A DNA stretch of 48,902 nucleotides from CAZAKZ01 sp964485695 (lineage in GTDB: Bacteria; Planctomycetota; JAFGQW01): contig CAZAKZ010000023.1 in NCBI GenBank assembly GCA_964485695.1, forward strand, positions 1-48,902, read 5' to 3'. A model generated the notes under the pieces. It was given only the letters and a program-made list of their open reading frames with translations, made no database searches and had not been told where the DNA came from. Positions 16,369 through 25,229 of the stretch are shown piece by piece. The position numbers were made by a program, and so were the translations under genes. Every line of letters starts with the position of its first letter. The first letter of the stretch is position 1.

Positions 16369-17397
16369 TTACCAGGAAGATGGTGGATCACCCTCCAGGG
16401 GCTCCGGCTCGTCCTGGAACCGGAACACATAGTTGAGCAGGGCCCGGTTGCCGGGTTGCTTGAACAGGGACACCAGCCAGGATTTTTCCCGGACCTTCAT
16501 GAATCCGCCGAATTCCCACCGCGGCCCTTCGCCCTCCTCCTGGAAGACCTGGGCACCGGGCCGGATGACGTCCACGATGAGAACGAGGCCCGCCACCGCA
16601 GCATAGAGGGTGCGCTCGGTGTGGAACCTGTCCAGGTTCGGGACCCCGGTGGAATCGTAGGGATCTTCCTCTTCCGACCAGCCGACGTTTTTCCTGAGAG
16701 AGGCGATGAGATTCACGTCCCGGATGGTCAGGGTCACGCGCGTGGCATCGGGTTTGAATCCGAGTTCCACCTTGTCCAGGGGAATTCGCAGCGCCGCCTT
16801 CTCGAAGGTGAAGAGCAGGGGCGTCACCTCGTCATGGATGAGGAAGGCCTGGGTTTTCGTGGAGATGACGTTCTCTTTCCGGGTGACCAGAACCTCTCGT
16901 ATGACCTCACGGATGGGCTCTTTCCTGATCAACTCCTCTTCCCGGAAGAAGGTCAACCACCGATCCTCGGCGCATCCGCGAATGAAGGCGGAAAGAAAGC
17001 GATTGACCTCGAGATCGCGCAGCAAACCCTGAGGATTCAGGATCGTCTTCAAAGCAGTGAGGCTCTCGCTATGTTCCCCCCTTGGTTCCCCCCTTGGTTC
17101 CTCCCCTGGTTTCCGGGTTCCACGAATCCGGTAGCCCAGAACCTTGTAGGCGTCGAATTGCTGGATGATGCGGTCCCGGGCGGCTGGGAGGTCCCTCCGG
17201 GGCTCTCCCTCGTAGTGGCATGCGGCCGAGAGGACGGGCCCCGGGTTGTCCTCTGAAAAGCCCGTGAAGATGGGATCCAGCGGACCCGGGTCCACGGAGG
17301 GGCAACCGGCCAGTAATCCTGGAATGAGGAGTAAGAACAGGATCAGGCCGACGCTGGGATTGCTCGAATCCAGAAAATTTCGTATGGCATCCAGCAA
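16369..17397 (-). CDS. Lipoprotein of unknown function
   Basis: A hydrophobic segment, LILFLLLIPG, is followed by the lipobox LLAGC, so the mature protein should be lipid-anchored outside the cytoplasm. No domain is recognised. No ATG precedes the signal peptide. TTG 17397, with GAGGG about 8 nt upstream, is my preferred start; the frame is open to TTG 17463. Residues after the signal include a GEEPRGEPRGE repeat encoded by a 12-bp tandem repeat. It lies 80 bp downstream of the M64 peptidase gene on the same strand and may be co-transcribed with it. Confidence 0.82.
   Translation of the reverse strand: MLDAIRNFLDSSNPSVGLILFLLLIPGLLAGCPSVDPGPLDPIFTGFSEDNPGPVLSAACHYEGEPRRDLPAARDRIIQQFDAYKVLGYRIRGTRKPGEEPRGEPRGEHSESLTALKTILNPQGLLRDLEVNRFLSAFIRGCAEDRWLTFFREEELIRKEPIREVIREVLVTRKENVISTKTQAFLIHDEVTPLLFTFEKAALRIPLDKVELGFKPDATRVTLTIRDVNLIASLRKNVGWSEEEDPYDSTGVPNLDRFHTERTLYAAVAGLVLIVDVIRPGAQVFQEEGEGPRWEFGGFMKVREKSWLVSLFKQPGNRALLNYVFRFQDEPEPLEGDPPSSW
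17074..17109. repeat. 12-bp in-frame tandem repeat
   Basis: TTCCCCCCTTGG occurs at 17074-17085 and 17086-17097, with a diverged third copy at 17098-17109. On the coding strand it gives Glu-Pro-Arg-Gly repeats in the lipoprotein. As the unit is a multiple of three, changes in copy number would keep the frame. Confidence 0.85.
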
Positions 17398-17477
17398 ATC
17401 ACACGCCCTCTTGCAGCCCTGAAAAACAAACCGTTCCGGCAGATGGTATGCTCCGTGGACCAAGGGTCAAGCTGATT

Positions 17478-18923
17478 TTACGGTCGGATCAGATAATCGA
17501 TCATCCGGCCGAGAGCCCGCCGGCACACGGGGCAAAACGGGACCAGGGACTTGGAGAACATGAGGCAGTCCTGGTAGGGCCTGAACATGCCCCGGGCCAG
17601 GTATCCGGCGCCCTCGAAGGCCCCGACCTTTCCGAAAAACGGCGAAGCCTGGAGTAGTTTTCGCCGCTCACGGTCCAGCACCCTCTCCAGATCGAAGGCC
17701 TCGGAAGGCGTCTTGCCCGCAGCGGTCTCACGTTTCATCCGCTGCCCAAGGTCCCTCACCAGGACATCATACCGATCCTGGGGCCAGGGTGTTGGAATCG
17801 GTACGTCCTCTTCCACCAGATCCTTCCACTTGAGGGTCTTCCGGGGATTCTCCCCTGAAGCGAGGCGGGTGATGTTGGGCGCCCGGGGCTCGGTACCGGC
17901 GGGATAAAAATCCTCGTAGGTCACCGAGGAGGAATAATACTCGTCGGCCAGGCCCGCAAAGGCGTGGCCGAACTCGTGGACAAACACGTATCGAGACCAC
18001 GGGTGCCTGGCCGTGGCCGTCATGAACCAGTTGTATATCCCACCCCCCCCGTACCGGTCGCTGTTCACGAGAACGATACACAGGTCGTGAGGCACCCCTG
18101 CCAGCGTATCCCGGAGCCGGCAGTAGTCCTCCACGAGGACGTATCGTGGCATGAGGAAGGAATTGAAGGAGGCCTCCACAACGGACCGGCTGAATCGCTT
18201 CCGGGTGGGCTCGTCGATGCCCGATCCCTCGGAGGCGGAGCACACCAGGGTCACGTTGAAGTCGGACTTCCTGGACCGAAACGGTTCGTACGAGAAGAAG
18301 ATCTCGAAGAGGCGTCTGGCATCCGCCTCGAAGAGATCCATCTCATCCCGGGTATATCCTTCGGCCACCACGGCCAGATCCACCTTGATCGCCGGAGGGC
18401 CGTTCTCCACGATCTTGACGTGGGGCACGTCCCCGGGCGGGGGATCGCGGCGCACCGTGACGGCCGCTGGGTCCACCTTGCAGGTGAACTTCTCCGAGAA
18501 TGCATTCTTCCGATCCCGACCGAGGAACCGGACCTGGACGGGACGACGGGGATACGGCAGGGACCGCGACTCCCTGAAGACACGCATCTGCTTCTTCGCC
18601 TCGGCGGTGGTCCGCCATTCCCCGAAGACGCAGGAGTATCCCCGGGCGTAGAGGAGACGGCCCGATTCCAGGTCGTGGACGCGGATCTGATACTGTCCCC
18701 GATCAAACGGGGTGACGAGGCCGGCCTGGGGTCCGGCCCAGACCGGTTCTTCCCGCACCGCCTCGAGGGCAAAGAACTCGGTGTCGGCGGTTCCGCCGTG
18801 GTGGACATCCAGGCGAAGAGTTTTCGGGAAGAAGTGGGCGTCGAATTCCACACCCTGGGCGGGAAGGTCCCTGATCCATCCGACCGCCAGCACCGAGAAC
18901 ACCAGAAGGAGGGAGCGAATCAT
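17478..18923 (-). CDS. Secreted M64 family metallopeptidase (IgA-peptidase-like)
   Basis: The 481-residue protein has a signal peptide (IRSLLLVFSVLAVGWI...LPAQG), an N-terminal beta-rich region, and a catalytic domain. The zinc site HEFGHAFAGLADEY lies near residue 314, the signature of family M64. VDLAVVAEGYTRDEMDLF, ahead of it, is also typical. The founder of M64 cleaves IgA, but environmental members have unknown substrates, so a general secreted endopeptidase is the safe call. ATG 18923 has GGAG 8 nt upstream and begins the signal peptide; GTG 18947 is less likely. The C-terminal CPVCRR may be structural. Confidence 0.92.
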   Translation of the reverse strand: MIRSLLLVFSVLAVGWIRDLPAQGVEFDAHFFPKTLRLDVHHGGTADTEFFALEAVREEPVWAGPQAGLVTPFDRGQYQIRVHDLESGRLLYARGYSCVFGEWRTTAEAKKQMRVFRESRSLPYPRRPVQVRFLGRDRKNAFSEKFTCKVDPAAVTVRRDPPPGDVPHVKIVENGPPAIKVDLAVVAEGYTRDEMDLFEADARRLFEIFFSYEPFRSRKSDFNVTLVCSASEGSGIDEPTRKRFSRSVVEASFNSFLMPRYVLVEDYCRLRDTLAGVPHDLCIVLVNSDRYGGGGIYNWFMTATARHPWSRYVFVHEFGHAFAGLADEYYSSSVTYEDFYPAGTEPRAPNITRLASGENPRKTLKWKDLVEEDVPIPTPWPQDRYDVLVRDLGQRMKRETAAGKTPSEAFDLERVLDRERRKLLQASPFFGKVGAFEGAGYLARGMFRPYQDCLMFSKSLVPFCPVCRRALGRMIDYLIRP

Positions 18924-19031
18924 GACAGGCTCCAACAAGGAAATCACACGTCCAGTGGCGAGGAATCGAAATCGGGTAGAAAATGGACAGAGTTTTTGAC
19001 AGGTTTTAGACAGGTTTTTGAAAGAGAAGAA

Positions 19032-20261
19032 TCAGTCGGAGATCTTGCGCCAGGATTTGGCCTTCTGTTCGGGCTTTTTCTTTGCCTTCGCCTCCTTTGA
19101 CTCTTTTGTATCCTTCGAGTCTCTCCTGTCTTTCCTGTCCCTCTTGTCCTTCTTGCCTCGTGGGGCCCTGCCCCTGTCGCCGCGGTCCTTGGAGCCCTTG
19201 CCCTTTTTCTGCAAAGGAGGGGGAGCGTCCCACTCCTTCTGGGTGGCCAGTTCCGCGTAGCGCTCGGCCAGGCTTTCCTCCAGGGTCCTGGTCTCGGCAA
19301 GAATCTTCTGAAACTTCTTCTTGCCCTCCTTGGAGCCCAGGATGTCTCCGGGAGTCTCGGCGCCTGCAAGCTCTTTCAGCAACCGGGCAATGGCGCGGTT
19401 CTCGTCCACGATGCCCGGTAGAAACCGCCTGAGGACAGGGGGGATCTCCTCGTTCAGGAAATCCAGGAATCGCGCGGCCGTCATACGGGCGTCGTGAACA
19501 AAGGTGGCCATCTGGCGGAAGCAGTGGGGATGGTCTTCTCCGTGCTCGGAGCAGGGCGTGTCGCTGCCCAGCTGGTCATTCCACAGCTCGTAGGCTCGAG
19601 GACCCGTGGTCCACCCCGTCTCGCCCTTGTTCTGGTAGAGTTCCCGGGCGTGCTGGAGGATTTCCCGCATGGGAATCCGCTTGGAGCGATCCCGGGTCTT
19701 GACCGTATAGGCGGCGAGGACCGGGAACTCCTCCCCGATGAGCTGTTCCATGTACTGGAACCAGCACGTGTGGCCATGGATCTTTCCCGCCTCAACGCGC
19801 GTGGCCACACCCCACAATCCCCAGCCGAACGAGGGAAAACCGCCCGCCACCAGCACCGGTCTTCCGGCCTCGATCTCCGCGGTGATCCCCGGAACCATCT
19901 CCTCCTTGAAAAATGTCTGCATGCCCTCGAAGTCCGCGTCATCGGGCTGCTTGGCGAGGCATTCGATGTTCAGACCGATGGCGTGACCGGCGAAATCCAG
20001 GTAGACGGCACGGGAACCCAGGATCCACCAGGCCGGACAGGGCTGGCCAAAGCTGGTGGCCGTCATGAAGGAAATCCCGGTCAGGGCGGCAATGAGGTCG
20101 TATCCGGCTGCAGGACGGGCTGGGGCCTCGGCGTGAAAACGGCTCAGGGCCTGGAGTCCCAGAACGAGGGATTCCTGACGCCCATCGCTCTCCATCGCCG
20201 GTGTAAATCCACCAATCGCAGTCACGACTGCAGTGTCCTTCCACACCGGTTCATCAACCAT
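19032..20261 (-). CDS. C39-peptidase/BtrH-like protein with charged C-terminal tail, function unknown
   Basis: This is a 409-residue protein without a signal peptide. The layout YDLIAALTGISFMTATS, then ALGRPVLVAGGF-type and WGLWGVATRVEAGKIHGHTCWF segments, recalls BtrH/C39-like cysteine hydrolase folds, where GRPV is followed by a Trp-Gly element. I cannot assign catalytic residues with confidence. The last 60 residues are almost only Lys, Arg, Asp, Glu, Ser and Gly (for example KDKRDRKDRRDSKDTKESKE), probably disordered. ATG 20261 has no clear ribosome binding site, so an internal start near 20195 is possible. Confidence 0.8.
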   Translation of the reverse strand: MVDEPVWKDTAVVTAIGGFTPAMESDGRQESLVLGLQALSRFHAEAPARPAAGYDLIAALTGISFMTATSFGQPCPAWWILGSRAVYLDFAGHAIGLNIECLAKQPDDADFEGMQTFFKEEMVPGITAEIEAGRPVLVAGGFPSFGWGLWGVATRVEAGKIHGHTCWFQYMEQLIGEEFPVLAAYTVKTRDRSKRIPMREILQHARELYQNKGETGWTTGPRAYELWNDQLGSDTPCSEHGEDHPHCFRQMATFVHDARMTAARFLDFLNEEIPPVLRRFLPGIVDENRAIARLLKELAGAETPGDILGSKEGKKKFQKILAETRTLEESLAERYAELATQKEWDAPPPLQKKGKGSKDRGDRGRAPRGKKDKRDRKDRRDSKDTKESKEAKAKKKPEQKAKSWRKISD

Positions 20262-20781
20262 GAAATGGAGTCTGCCTTCTTCTGGTATGAGAGAGTTAGA
20301 ACTGCAGGGATCTCACATTTTCGCAATGCGAAGCCCACCAGGGTAGGATGGAACAAGAGAATACAGTGTATTACGGAAGTCTATGGAATCATACGCGCAC
20401 TTCGTGGACCTAAGCCATGAAATGCCAGAACGTTCTATCGCCTTTTCGAAGTCGCCTTCGGATCTTGCTTGTCTCGGCAGTGGCAAATGCCCCCTGGAAG
20501 TGCCCCTTCCTGTTCGAGATGGTAGTGTAATTCAAAAAAAATTCCAGGGCAAGAGCCACGAGTATCTAAATGTAGATTTTGTCCACATTTGGGGCCTTCC
20601 GGCACGATCCGAAGCTCGGTCCGGGTGGACTTGAACCGCTGAACACCCCGGACCCGTCCCCGGATCTGGGTGCCGGCTCACAGTCACCCAAGCTTCTTCC
20701 CATTTCCAAGGTTCCATTTTAGACTGAAGCCCGAACTCTGGAGATTTTCGTTTCCCCTCACCCGCACTGGAGGAATCCGCG
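20262..20781. other. Divergent intergenic region without a supported gene
   Basis: These 520 bases lie between the divergent C39-like and tricorn-like genes, so both promoters should be here. The first 300 bases are less GC-rich than the flanks. An AAATGTAGA/TCCACATTT hairpin at 20569-20591 and the nested palindrome at 20599-20676 are the only clear structures. An 83-codon open frame at 20383-20634 has no ribosome binding site and overlaps both structures. Confidence 0.55.
20599..20676. repeat. 78-bp nested palindrome
   Basis: Three stems are stacked in one long hairpin: CCGGCAC/GTGCCGG (20599-20605 with 20670-20676), GATCCG/CGGATC (20606-20611 with 20661-20666) and GGTCCGGGTG/CACCCCGGACC (starting 20618, ending 20654). 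The loop is about 16 nt and contains GACTTGAACCGC. The reverse of that loop reads GGTTCAAGTCC, like a tRNA T-loop, but the T-stem does not pair properly. It lies 106 bp upstream of the tricorn-like gene. Confidence 0.6.
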
Positions 20782-23700
20782 GTGTCAATCATCAGCCCTA
20801 CCCGTATTCCATGGACCGCCCTGGTCCTTGGTGTAATCCTGGCCACCACCCCCCTGGCCCAGGCACAGGAATCGATCCCCGTGGTGCTGCCCCTGACCTT
20901 CGACGTCTCCCCCGACGGAAAGACCGTGGTCTTTTCCTGGCGGGAAGACCTCTGGCGTGTGCCCACCGGGGGCGGGACAGCCACCCGCCTCACCAGTCAT
21001 GCCGCGGAGGACCACTCCCCCCGGTTCTCGCCGGACGGAGAAGAGATCGCCTTCATCAGCACCCGGTATCCGGGCGGTCAGATCTTTCTCATGCCGGCCT
21101 CGGGCGGCCGGCCCAGGCAGGTCACCCATCACACCGACGGCTTCCGACTGGACGGCTGGTTTCCCGGCGGTCAAGCCCTGCTCGCCTCCGCCTCTCGGGA
21201 CGCCTGCTGGCGGTTCGCCACCCGCTTTTTCCGCATCTCCTGCAGCGAGCGCACGGCGCACGTTGAGCTGTTCAACGCCCAGGGACGCAACGGTTCCCTC
21301 TCCCCGGACGGCAAGAAGATCCTCTTCGTTCGAGAGGGCGAGCGGTGGTGGCGAAAGGGCTACGTGGGAGAACGTGCCGCTCAGATCTGGCTCCACGACT
21401 TCGAGGAGAAGACCTTCGAGAAGCTCAGCAAGGACCTCATCCCCCACGAATGGCCCCTGTGGTATCCGGACGGAAAGCGCTTTTACTACGTGAGCGAGGA
21501 GGGCGGCACCCGGAACCTCTGGTCCATGGATCTCGCCACCCGGACCCGGAAACAGCTCACCCGGTACACCGACGACGGCGTCACCTACCCGACCCTCTCC
21601 GGGGATGGCAGCGTTCTGGTGTTCCGGCGCCTGTTCGATCTCTACGCCCTCCGGCCGGGCGAGGACAGGGAGGCGAGAAAGATCTCCATCCACTACCAGG
21701 GGGATGCGGTCTGGAACGCGGAGGATCGACGTCTGATCTCCAGAGCGGAGGACGTGGACTTCACCCAGGACGGCAAGCAGATCGCCCTGGTGGCCGGAGG
21801 CGACGTCTTCGTCATGGACTGCGAGATGAAGGAACCCCGCCGGGTCACGGACACGGCCGAGGCCGAGACCGAGGTCCTGTTCTCCCCGGACGCCAAGGCA
21901 CTCTACTTCATCAGCACCGTGGGCGGCCAGCCGGACATCTGGGTGGCCCGCCCCGGGGACCCGAAGAAACACTGGTGGCTCAACAAGAAGTTCGAGGTCA
22001 CCCGCGTGACCCGGGATCCGGACCTGGAGAGCCGCATGCGCTGGCGTCCTGACGGCAAGAGCCTGGCATACGTGAAGGGGGGAAGCGGGCTCTGGGCCAT
22101 CGATCCGGACGGAAAGAAGCCCGTCCACGTCCTCGAGACCTGGGACACCCCCTCGTATCAGTGGTCCCCCGACGGCAAGTGGTTCGTCTACTCGGTGCAG
22201 GACAACGACTTCAACAGCGATGTCTGGCTGACTAAGGCCGACGGATCGGTTCCGCCCTTCAACCTCTCGCGTCACCCGGACTCGGACCGCGGGCCCGCCT
22301 GGTCCCCCGACGGCAAGAAGATCGCTTTCACCGGCAGGCGGACCCACAAGGAGGTGGACGTCTACTACGTCTATCTCACCAAGGAGGAGGACCAGACCAC
22401 GAGGCGGGATCGCCAGCTGAAGAAAGCCATGGACACCATGAAGAAGGGAGCCGCCAAGAAGAGCGGCCGAAAAGCGAAGAAGAAGGGCGACGAGAACGGA
22501 AAGGACGGAAAGAAGAAAGAGACAGACAAGGACAAAGACAAGGAAAAGGAAAAGAAGAAAAAAAAGGCCAAGCCGATCGAGGTGAAGATCGACTTCGACG
22601 GCCTCCACGAGCGCATCCATCGCATCTCCGTTCCCGACAGCTCCGAATCCGGCCTGGTCTGGTCACCCGACTCCAAGAAACTGGTGTTCAACGCCACGGT
22701 CAAGGGCGTTCGCGGCCTCTACTCCGTGGAGATCCCGGGCAAGAGCCGCACGCCGAAGAAGTTCTCCACCACCTCCCTGAGAGGCGCTCGGTGGTTGAAG
22801 AAGCCCAAGATGCTGGTGGGCCAAACCAAGGGGCTGCCAGCCACCCTCTCGGCCACCGGCGCCGTCAAGACGTATGCTTTCAAGGTCAGGCAGGTCGTGG
22901 ACCTGAAGGTCCGGCGGGAAGTGGCCCTGGACGCCGCCTGGCGCGTCATGCGTGAGAAGTTCTACGACGGCGGCTTCAACGGCCTGGACTGGGACGCCAT
23001 TCGTACAAAGTATCGCGCCGCGGCCGGCGACTGCCTCGGGGCCCGGGAGTTCACCACCCTGGTGAACCTGATGCTCGGGGAGCTGAACGCCTCGCACATG
23101 GGCTTCCGGAGCTCCCGCCGGACCCGGCCGAGCACCGCCGGGTCCCGGACAAGGTCCTGGTCCCCGAGTACCGTCCACCTCGGCGTCCGGTGGGACCCGA
23201 GCCATGAGGGCCCCGGCCTCAAGATCCGGGACGTGATTCCCCGGGGACCGGGCGACCGCGAGAAATCCCGGCTCCGCCCCGGCGAGGTGGTCCTGGCCAT
23301 CGACGACCAGGCCGTGGACACGTCCTTCGACCTCACCCGGGTCCTGAACGAATCCACGGACCACGACTATCGCCTGAAGGTAGAGGGCCCGGACGGCAAG
23401 ACGCGGTCCGTGGTTCTTCGCGCCACCACGGGCCGCGCCATCCAGGGTCTGCTCTACGAGAAGATGCTCAAGGATCGACGCAGCCTCACGGACAAGCTGT
23501 CCGGCGGCACCCTGGGGTATGTCCATATCGCCGGCATGAACTGGCGGAGCTTCGAGCGCTTCGAAGCCGAGCTCTACGCCATCGGGTACGGCAAGGACGG
23601 CCTCATCATCGATGTTCGCGACAACGGCGGCGGCAGCACCGCCGACCACCTCCTCACCATCCTCAATCAGCCCCATCACGCCATCACCGTGCCGCGGGGC

Positions 23701-24141
23701 GGGGACCGGGGGTATCCCCAGGACCGGCGCATCTACTCCACCTGGCGCAAGCCCATCGTGGTGCTGTGCAACCAGAACAGCTACTCCAACGCCGAGATCT
23801 TCTCCCACGCCATCCGCAACCTGAAGAGAGGCCAGCTGGTCGGCGTCCGGACGGCGGGCGGCGTCATCAGCACAGGCGGCACCATGGTTCTGGACGAGGG
23901 ATTCATCCGCGTTCCTTTCCGGGCGTGGTTCCTCCCGGACGGCGAGGACATGGAACTGTGCGGCGCCGAGCCCCACCACGTGGTATGGCCGAAACCGGGT
24001 GAGATGCCCGCGGGCATCGACCGCCAGCTGGAAAAGGCGGTGGATGTGCTCCAGAAGGAGGTGAAGGCCTGGAAGGCCCGACCGAAGCCCGAGCTCCGCT
24101 ACTCCCGGCAGCGGCAGGGCAAGAAGAGAAAGCACCTCTGA
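20782..24141 (+). CDS. Tricorn-like protease with beta-propeller and S41 domain
   Basis: The 1119-residue protein has a signal peptide (to about AQAQ, residue 29) and WD/TolB-type propeller repeats with many SPDG motifs (residues 30-530). A Lys-rich low-complexity linker (about 543-600) interrupts the propeller. A PDZ-like domain (about 800-880) and an S41 peptidase domain follow, with GYVHIAGMNW, DVRDNGGGS and NQNSYSNAEIFSHAIR; the Ser-Tyr-Ser region carries the expected nucleophile. Tricorn homologues process peptides released by larger proteases; export to the periplasm is suggested by the signal peptide. The GTG start has GGAGGA 8 nt upstream. FAH follows 19 bp downstream. Confidence 0.93.
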   Translation: MSIISPTRIPWTALVLGVILATTPLAQAQESIPVVLPLTFDVSPDGKTVVFSWREDLWRVPTGGGTATRLTSHAAEDHSPRFSPDGEEIAFISTRYPGGQIFLMPASGGRPRQVTHHTDGFRLDGWFPGGQALLASASRDACWRFATRFFRISCSERTAHVELFNAQGRNGSLSPDGKKILFVREGERWWRKGYVGERAAQIWLHDFEEKTFEKLSKDLIPHEWPLWYPDGKRFYYVSEEGGTRNLWSMDLATRTRKQLTRYTDDGVTYPTLSGDGSVLVFRRLFDLYALRPGEDREARKISIHYQGDAVWNAEDRRLISRAEDVDFTQDGKQIALVAGGDVFVMDCEMKEPRRVTDTAEAETEVLFSPDAKALYFISTVGGQPDIWVARPGDPKKHWWLNKKFEVTRVTRDPDLESRMRWRPDGKSLAYVKGGSGLWAIDPDGKKPVHVLETWDTPSYQWSPDGKWFVYSVQDNDFNSDVWLTKADGSVPPFNLSRHPDSDRGPAWSPDGKKIAFTGRRTHKEVDVYYVYLTKEEDQTTRRDRQLKKAMDTMKKGAAKKSGRKAKKKGDENGKDGKKKETDKDKDKEKEKKKKKAKPIEVKIDFDGLHERIHRISVPDSSESGLVWSPDSKKLVFNATVKGVRGLYSVEIPGKSRTPKKFSTTSLRGARWLKKPKMLVGQTKGLPATLSATGAVKTYAFKVRQVVDLKVRREVALDAAWRVMREKFYDGGFNGLDWDAIRTKYRAAAGDCLGAREFTTLVNLMLGELNASHMGFRSSRRTRPSTAGSRTRSWSPSTVHLGVRWDPSHEGPGLKIRDVIPRGPGDREKSRLRPGEVVLAIDDQAVDTSFDLTRVLNESTDHDYRLKVEGPDGKTRSVVLRATTGRAIQGLLYEKMLKDRRSLTDKLSGGTLGYVHIAGMNWRSFERFEAELYAIGYGKDGLIIDVRDNGGGSTADHLLTILNQPHHAITVPRGGDRGYPQDRRIYSTWRKPIVVLCNQNSYSNAEIFSHAIRNLKRGQLVGVRTAGGVISTGGTMVLDEGFIRVPFRAWFLPDGEDMELCGAEPHHVVWPKPGEMPAGIDRQLEKAVDVLQKEVKAWKARPKPELRYSRQRQGKKRKHL

Positions 24142-24160
24142 AAAGAAGGAGTGTGAATCC

Positions 24161-25090
24161 ATGAAGCTGGCGTGGATCTCGGTGAACGGAGGCGAGGGGG
24201 AAGTCGCGCTCTGGTGCGAGGACGAGGTGGTACGTCTCGGACCCGTGTGGCCCGAGGGCCCGGTGGTCCACGACATGATGGCCCTCATCGCGGCCGGGAC
24301 CGCTGGCCTGGAGGCGGTCCGGATCGCGGCCGGGGCTGCGGAGCGCCGGGCCGACCTCCGCCTGCCGACCGATTCCGTGGGGGTGCTCCCCCCCGTCCCC
24401 CGGCCGCCCCGCATCTTCGCCCTGGCCCGGAACTATGGTGCCCATGCCGCGGAGCTGGGCGGGTCAGCCAACCGGGCGCGGACCCTGCCCCAGATCTTCA
24501 TGAAACCCCCGGCAGGCACCCTGAACCACCACCGCGGGACCGTTCCCCTGGTCCAGGCCAGCCGGTTTCCGGACTACGAGGTGGAGCTGGCCGTAGTGCT
24601 GGGCCGGCGGGGATTCCGCATCCCGGCGGACCGGGCCCTGGACCACGTGTTCGGTTACACGGTCCTCAACGACGTGTCCGAGCGCCAGCTCCACGCCGAT
24701 GCGCCGGGCCGGGAGAAGGTCGAGCGGGATCCCTTCTTCGACTGGCTCAACGGGAAGTGGCTCGACGGGTCCTGCCCCATGGGCCCGTGCGTGGCCACGG
24801 CCGACGCCGTGCCCGACCCCCACGCCCTGAGGATCACCTGTCATGTGGGCGAAGAAATGCGCCAGGACGACGTTACCGGCTCCATGATCCACAAGGTGCC
24901 GGACATCATCGCCTTCCTGAGCTCGTACCTCACCCTCGAGGCGGGCGACGTGATATCCACGGGCACCCCCGCCGGCGTGGGCAAGGCCCGGGGCAAGCGC
25001 CTGGAGGACGGCGACGTCCTCACCTCGACCATCGAAGGCATCGGCACCCTGGTGAACACCGTCCGGATGAGGGTGGAAGAGAGATCGTAG
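24161..25090 (+). CDS. Fumarylacetoacetate hydrolase (FAH) family protein
   Basis: The 309-residue protein has the FAH catalytic core: RNYGAHAAELGG, DYEVELAVVLGRRG with metal-binding Glu residues, FGYTVLNDVSERQ, and ISTGTPAGVGKARG near the C-terminus. Family members cleave or hydrate 2-oxo or acylpyruvate-type substrates in aromatic and amino-acid catabolism, with Mg2+ or Mn2+. The exact substrate cannot be read from sequence. ATG 24161 has AAGGAG upstream. It is probably co-transcribed with the tricorn-like gene. A tryptophanase gene follows after a structured spacer, which suits amino-acid breakdown. Confidence 0.94.
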   Translation: MKLAWISVNGGEGEVALWCEDEVVRLGPVWPEGPVVHDMMALIAAGTAGLEAVRIAAGAAERRADLRLPTDSVGVLPPVPRPPRIFALARNYGAHAAELGGSANRARTLPQIFMKPPAGTLNHHRGTVPLVQASRFPDYEVELAVVLGRRGFRIPADRALDHVFGYTVLNDVSERQLHADAPGREKVERDPFFDWLNGKWLDGSCPMGPCVATADAVPDPHALRITCHVGEEMRQDDVTGSMIHKVPDIIAFLSSYLTLEAGDVISTGTPAGVGKARGKRLEDGDVLTSTIEGIGTLVNTVRMRVEERS

Positions 25091-25091
25091 C

Positions 25092-25190
25092 CCCCACGCC
25101 CGTTTTTTAGCCTGAATCGAGCTATTTTCGAGCCGTGAAGTGTCTCACGCCTGTTTTTTAGCCCGATTTGAGCTAATAAACAGGCGTGAG
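25092..25190. repeat. Structured intergenic element E1 upstream of tryptophanase
   Basis: A hairpin with a 19-bp stem and one mismatch pairs 25144-25162 (CTCACGCCTGTTTTTTAGC) with 25172-25190, with a 9-nt loop. The 5' half is a direct repeat: 25095-25124 and 25147-25176 differ at only a few of 30 positions. The segment CGTTTTTTAGCCTGAATCGAG aligns with TTTTTTGGCCTGAATCGAG in element E2 at 37740. It begins right after the FAH stop and ends 39 bp before the tryptophanase ATG, so it could act as terminator or attenuator. Confidence 0.6.
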
Positions 25191-25229
25191 ATTTTCGGTC
25201 CGCAACATTGCTTTGCATACGGTGAAACC

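Noticed and set aside
20383..20634. 83-codon open frame upstream of the tricorn-like gene
   Set aside because: It has no ribosome binding site or recognisable protein features, and it runs through the palindromic structures.
20599..20676. tRNA gene on the minus strand
   Set aside because: Only a GGTTCAAGTCC T-loop-like string is present; the T-stem has two mismatches, and no anticodon arm or cloverleaf can be drawn.
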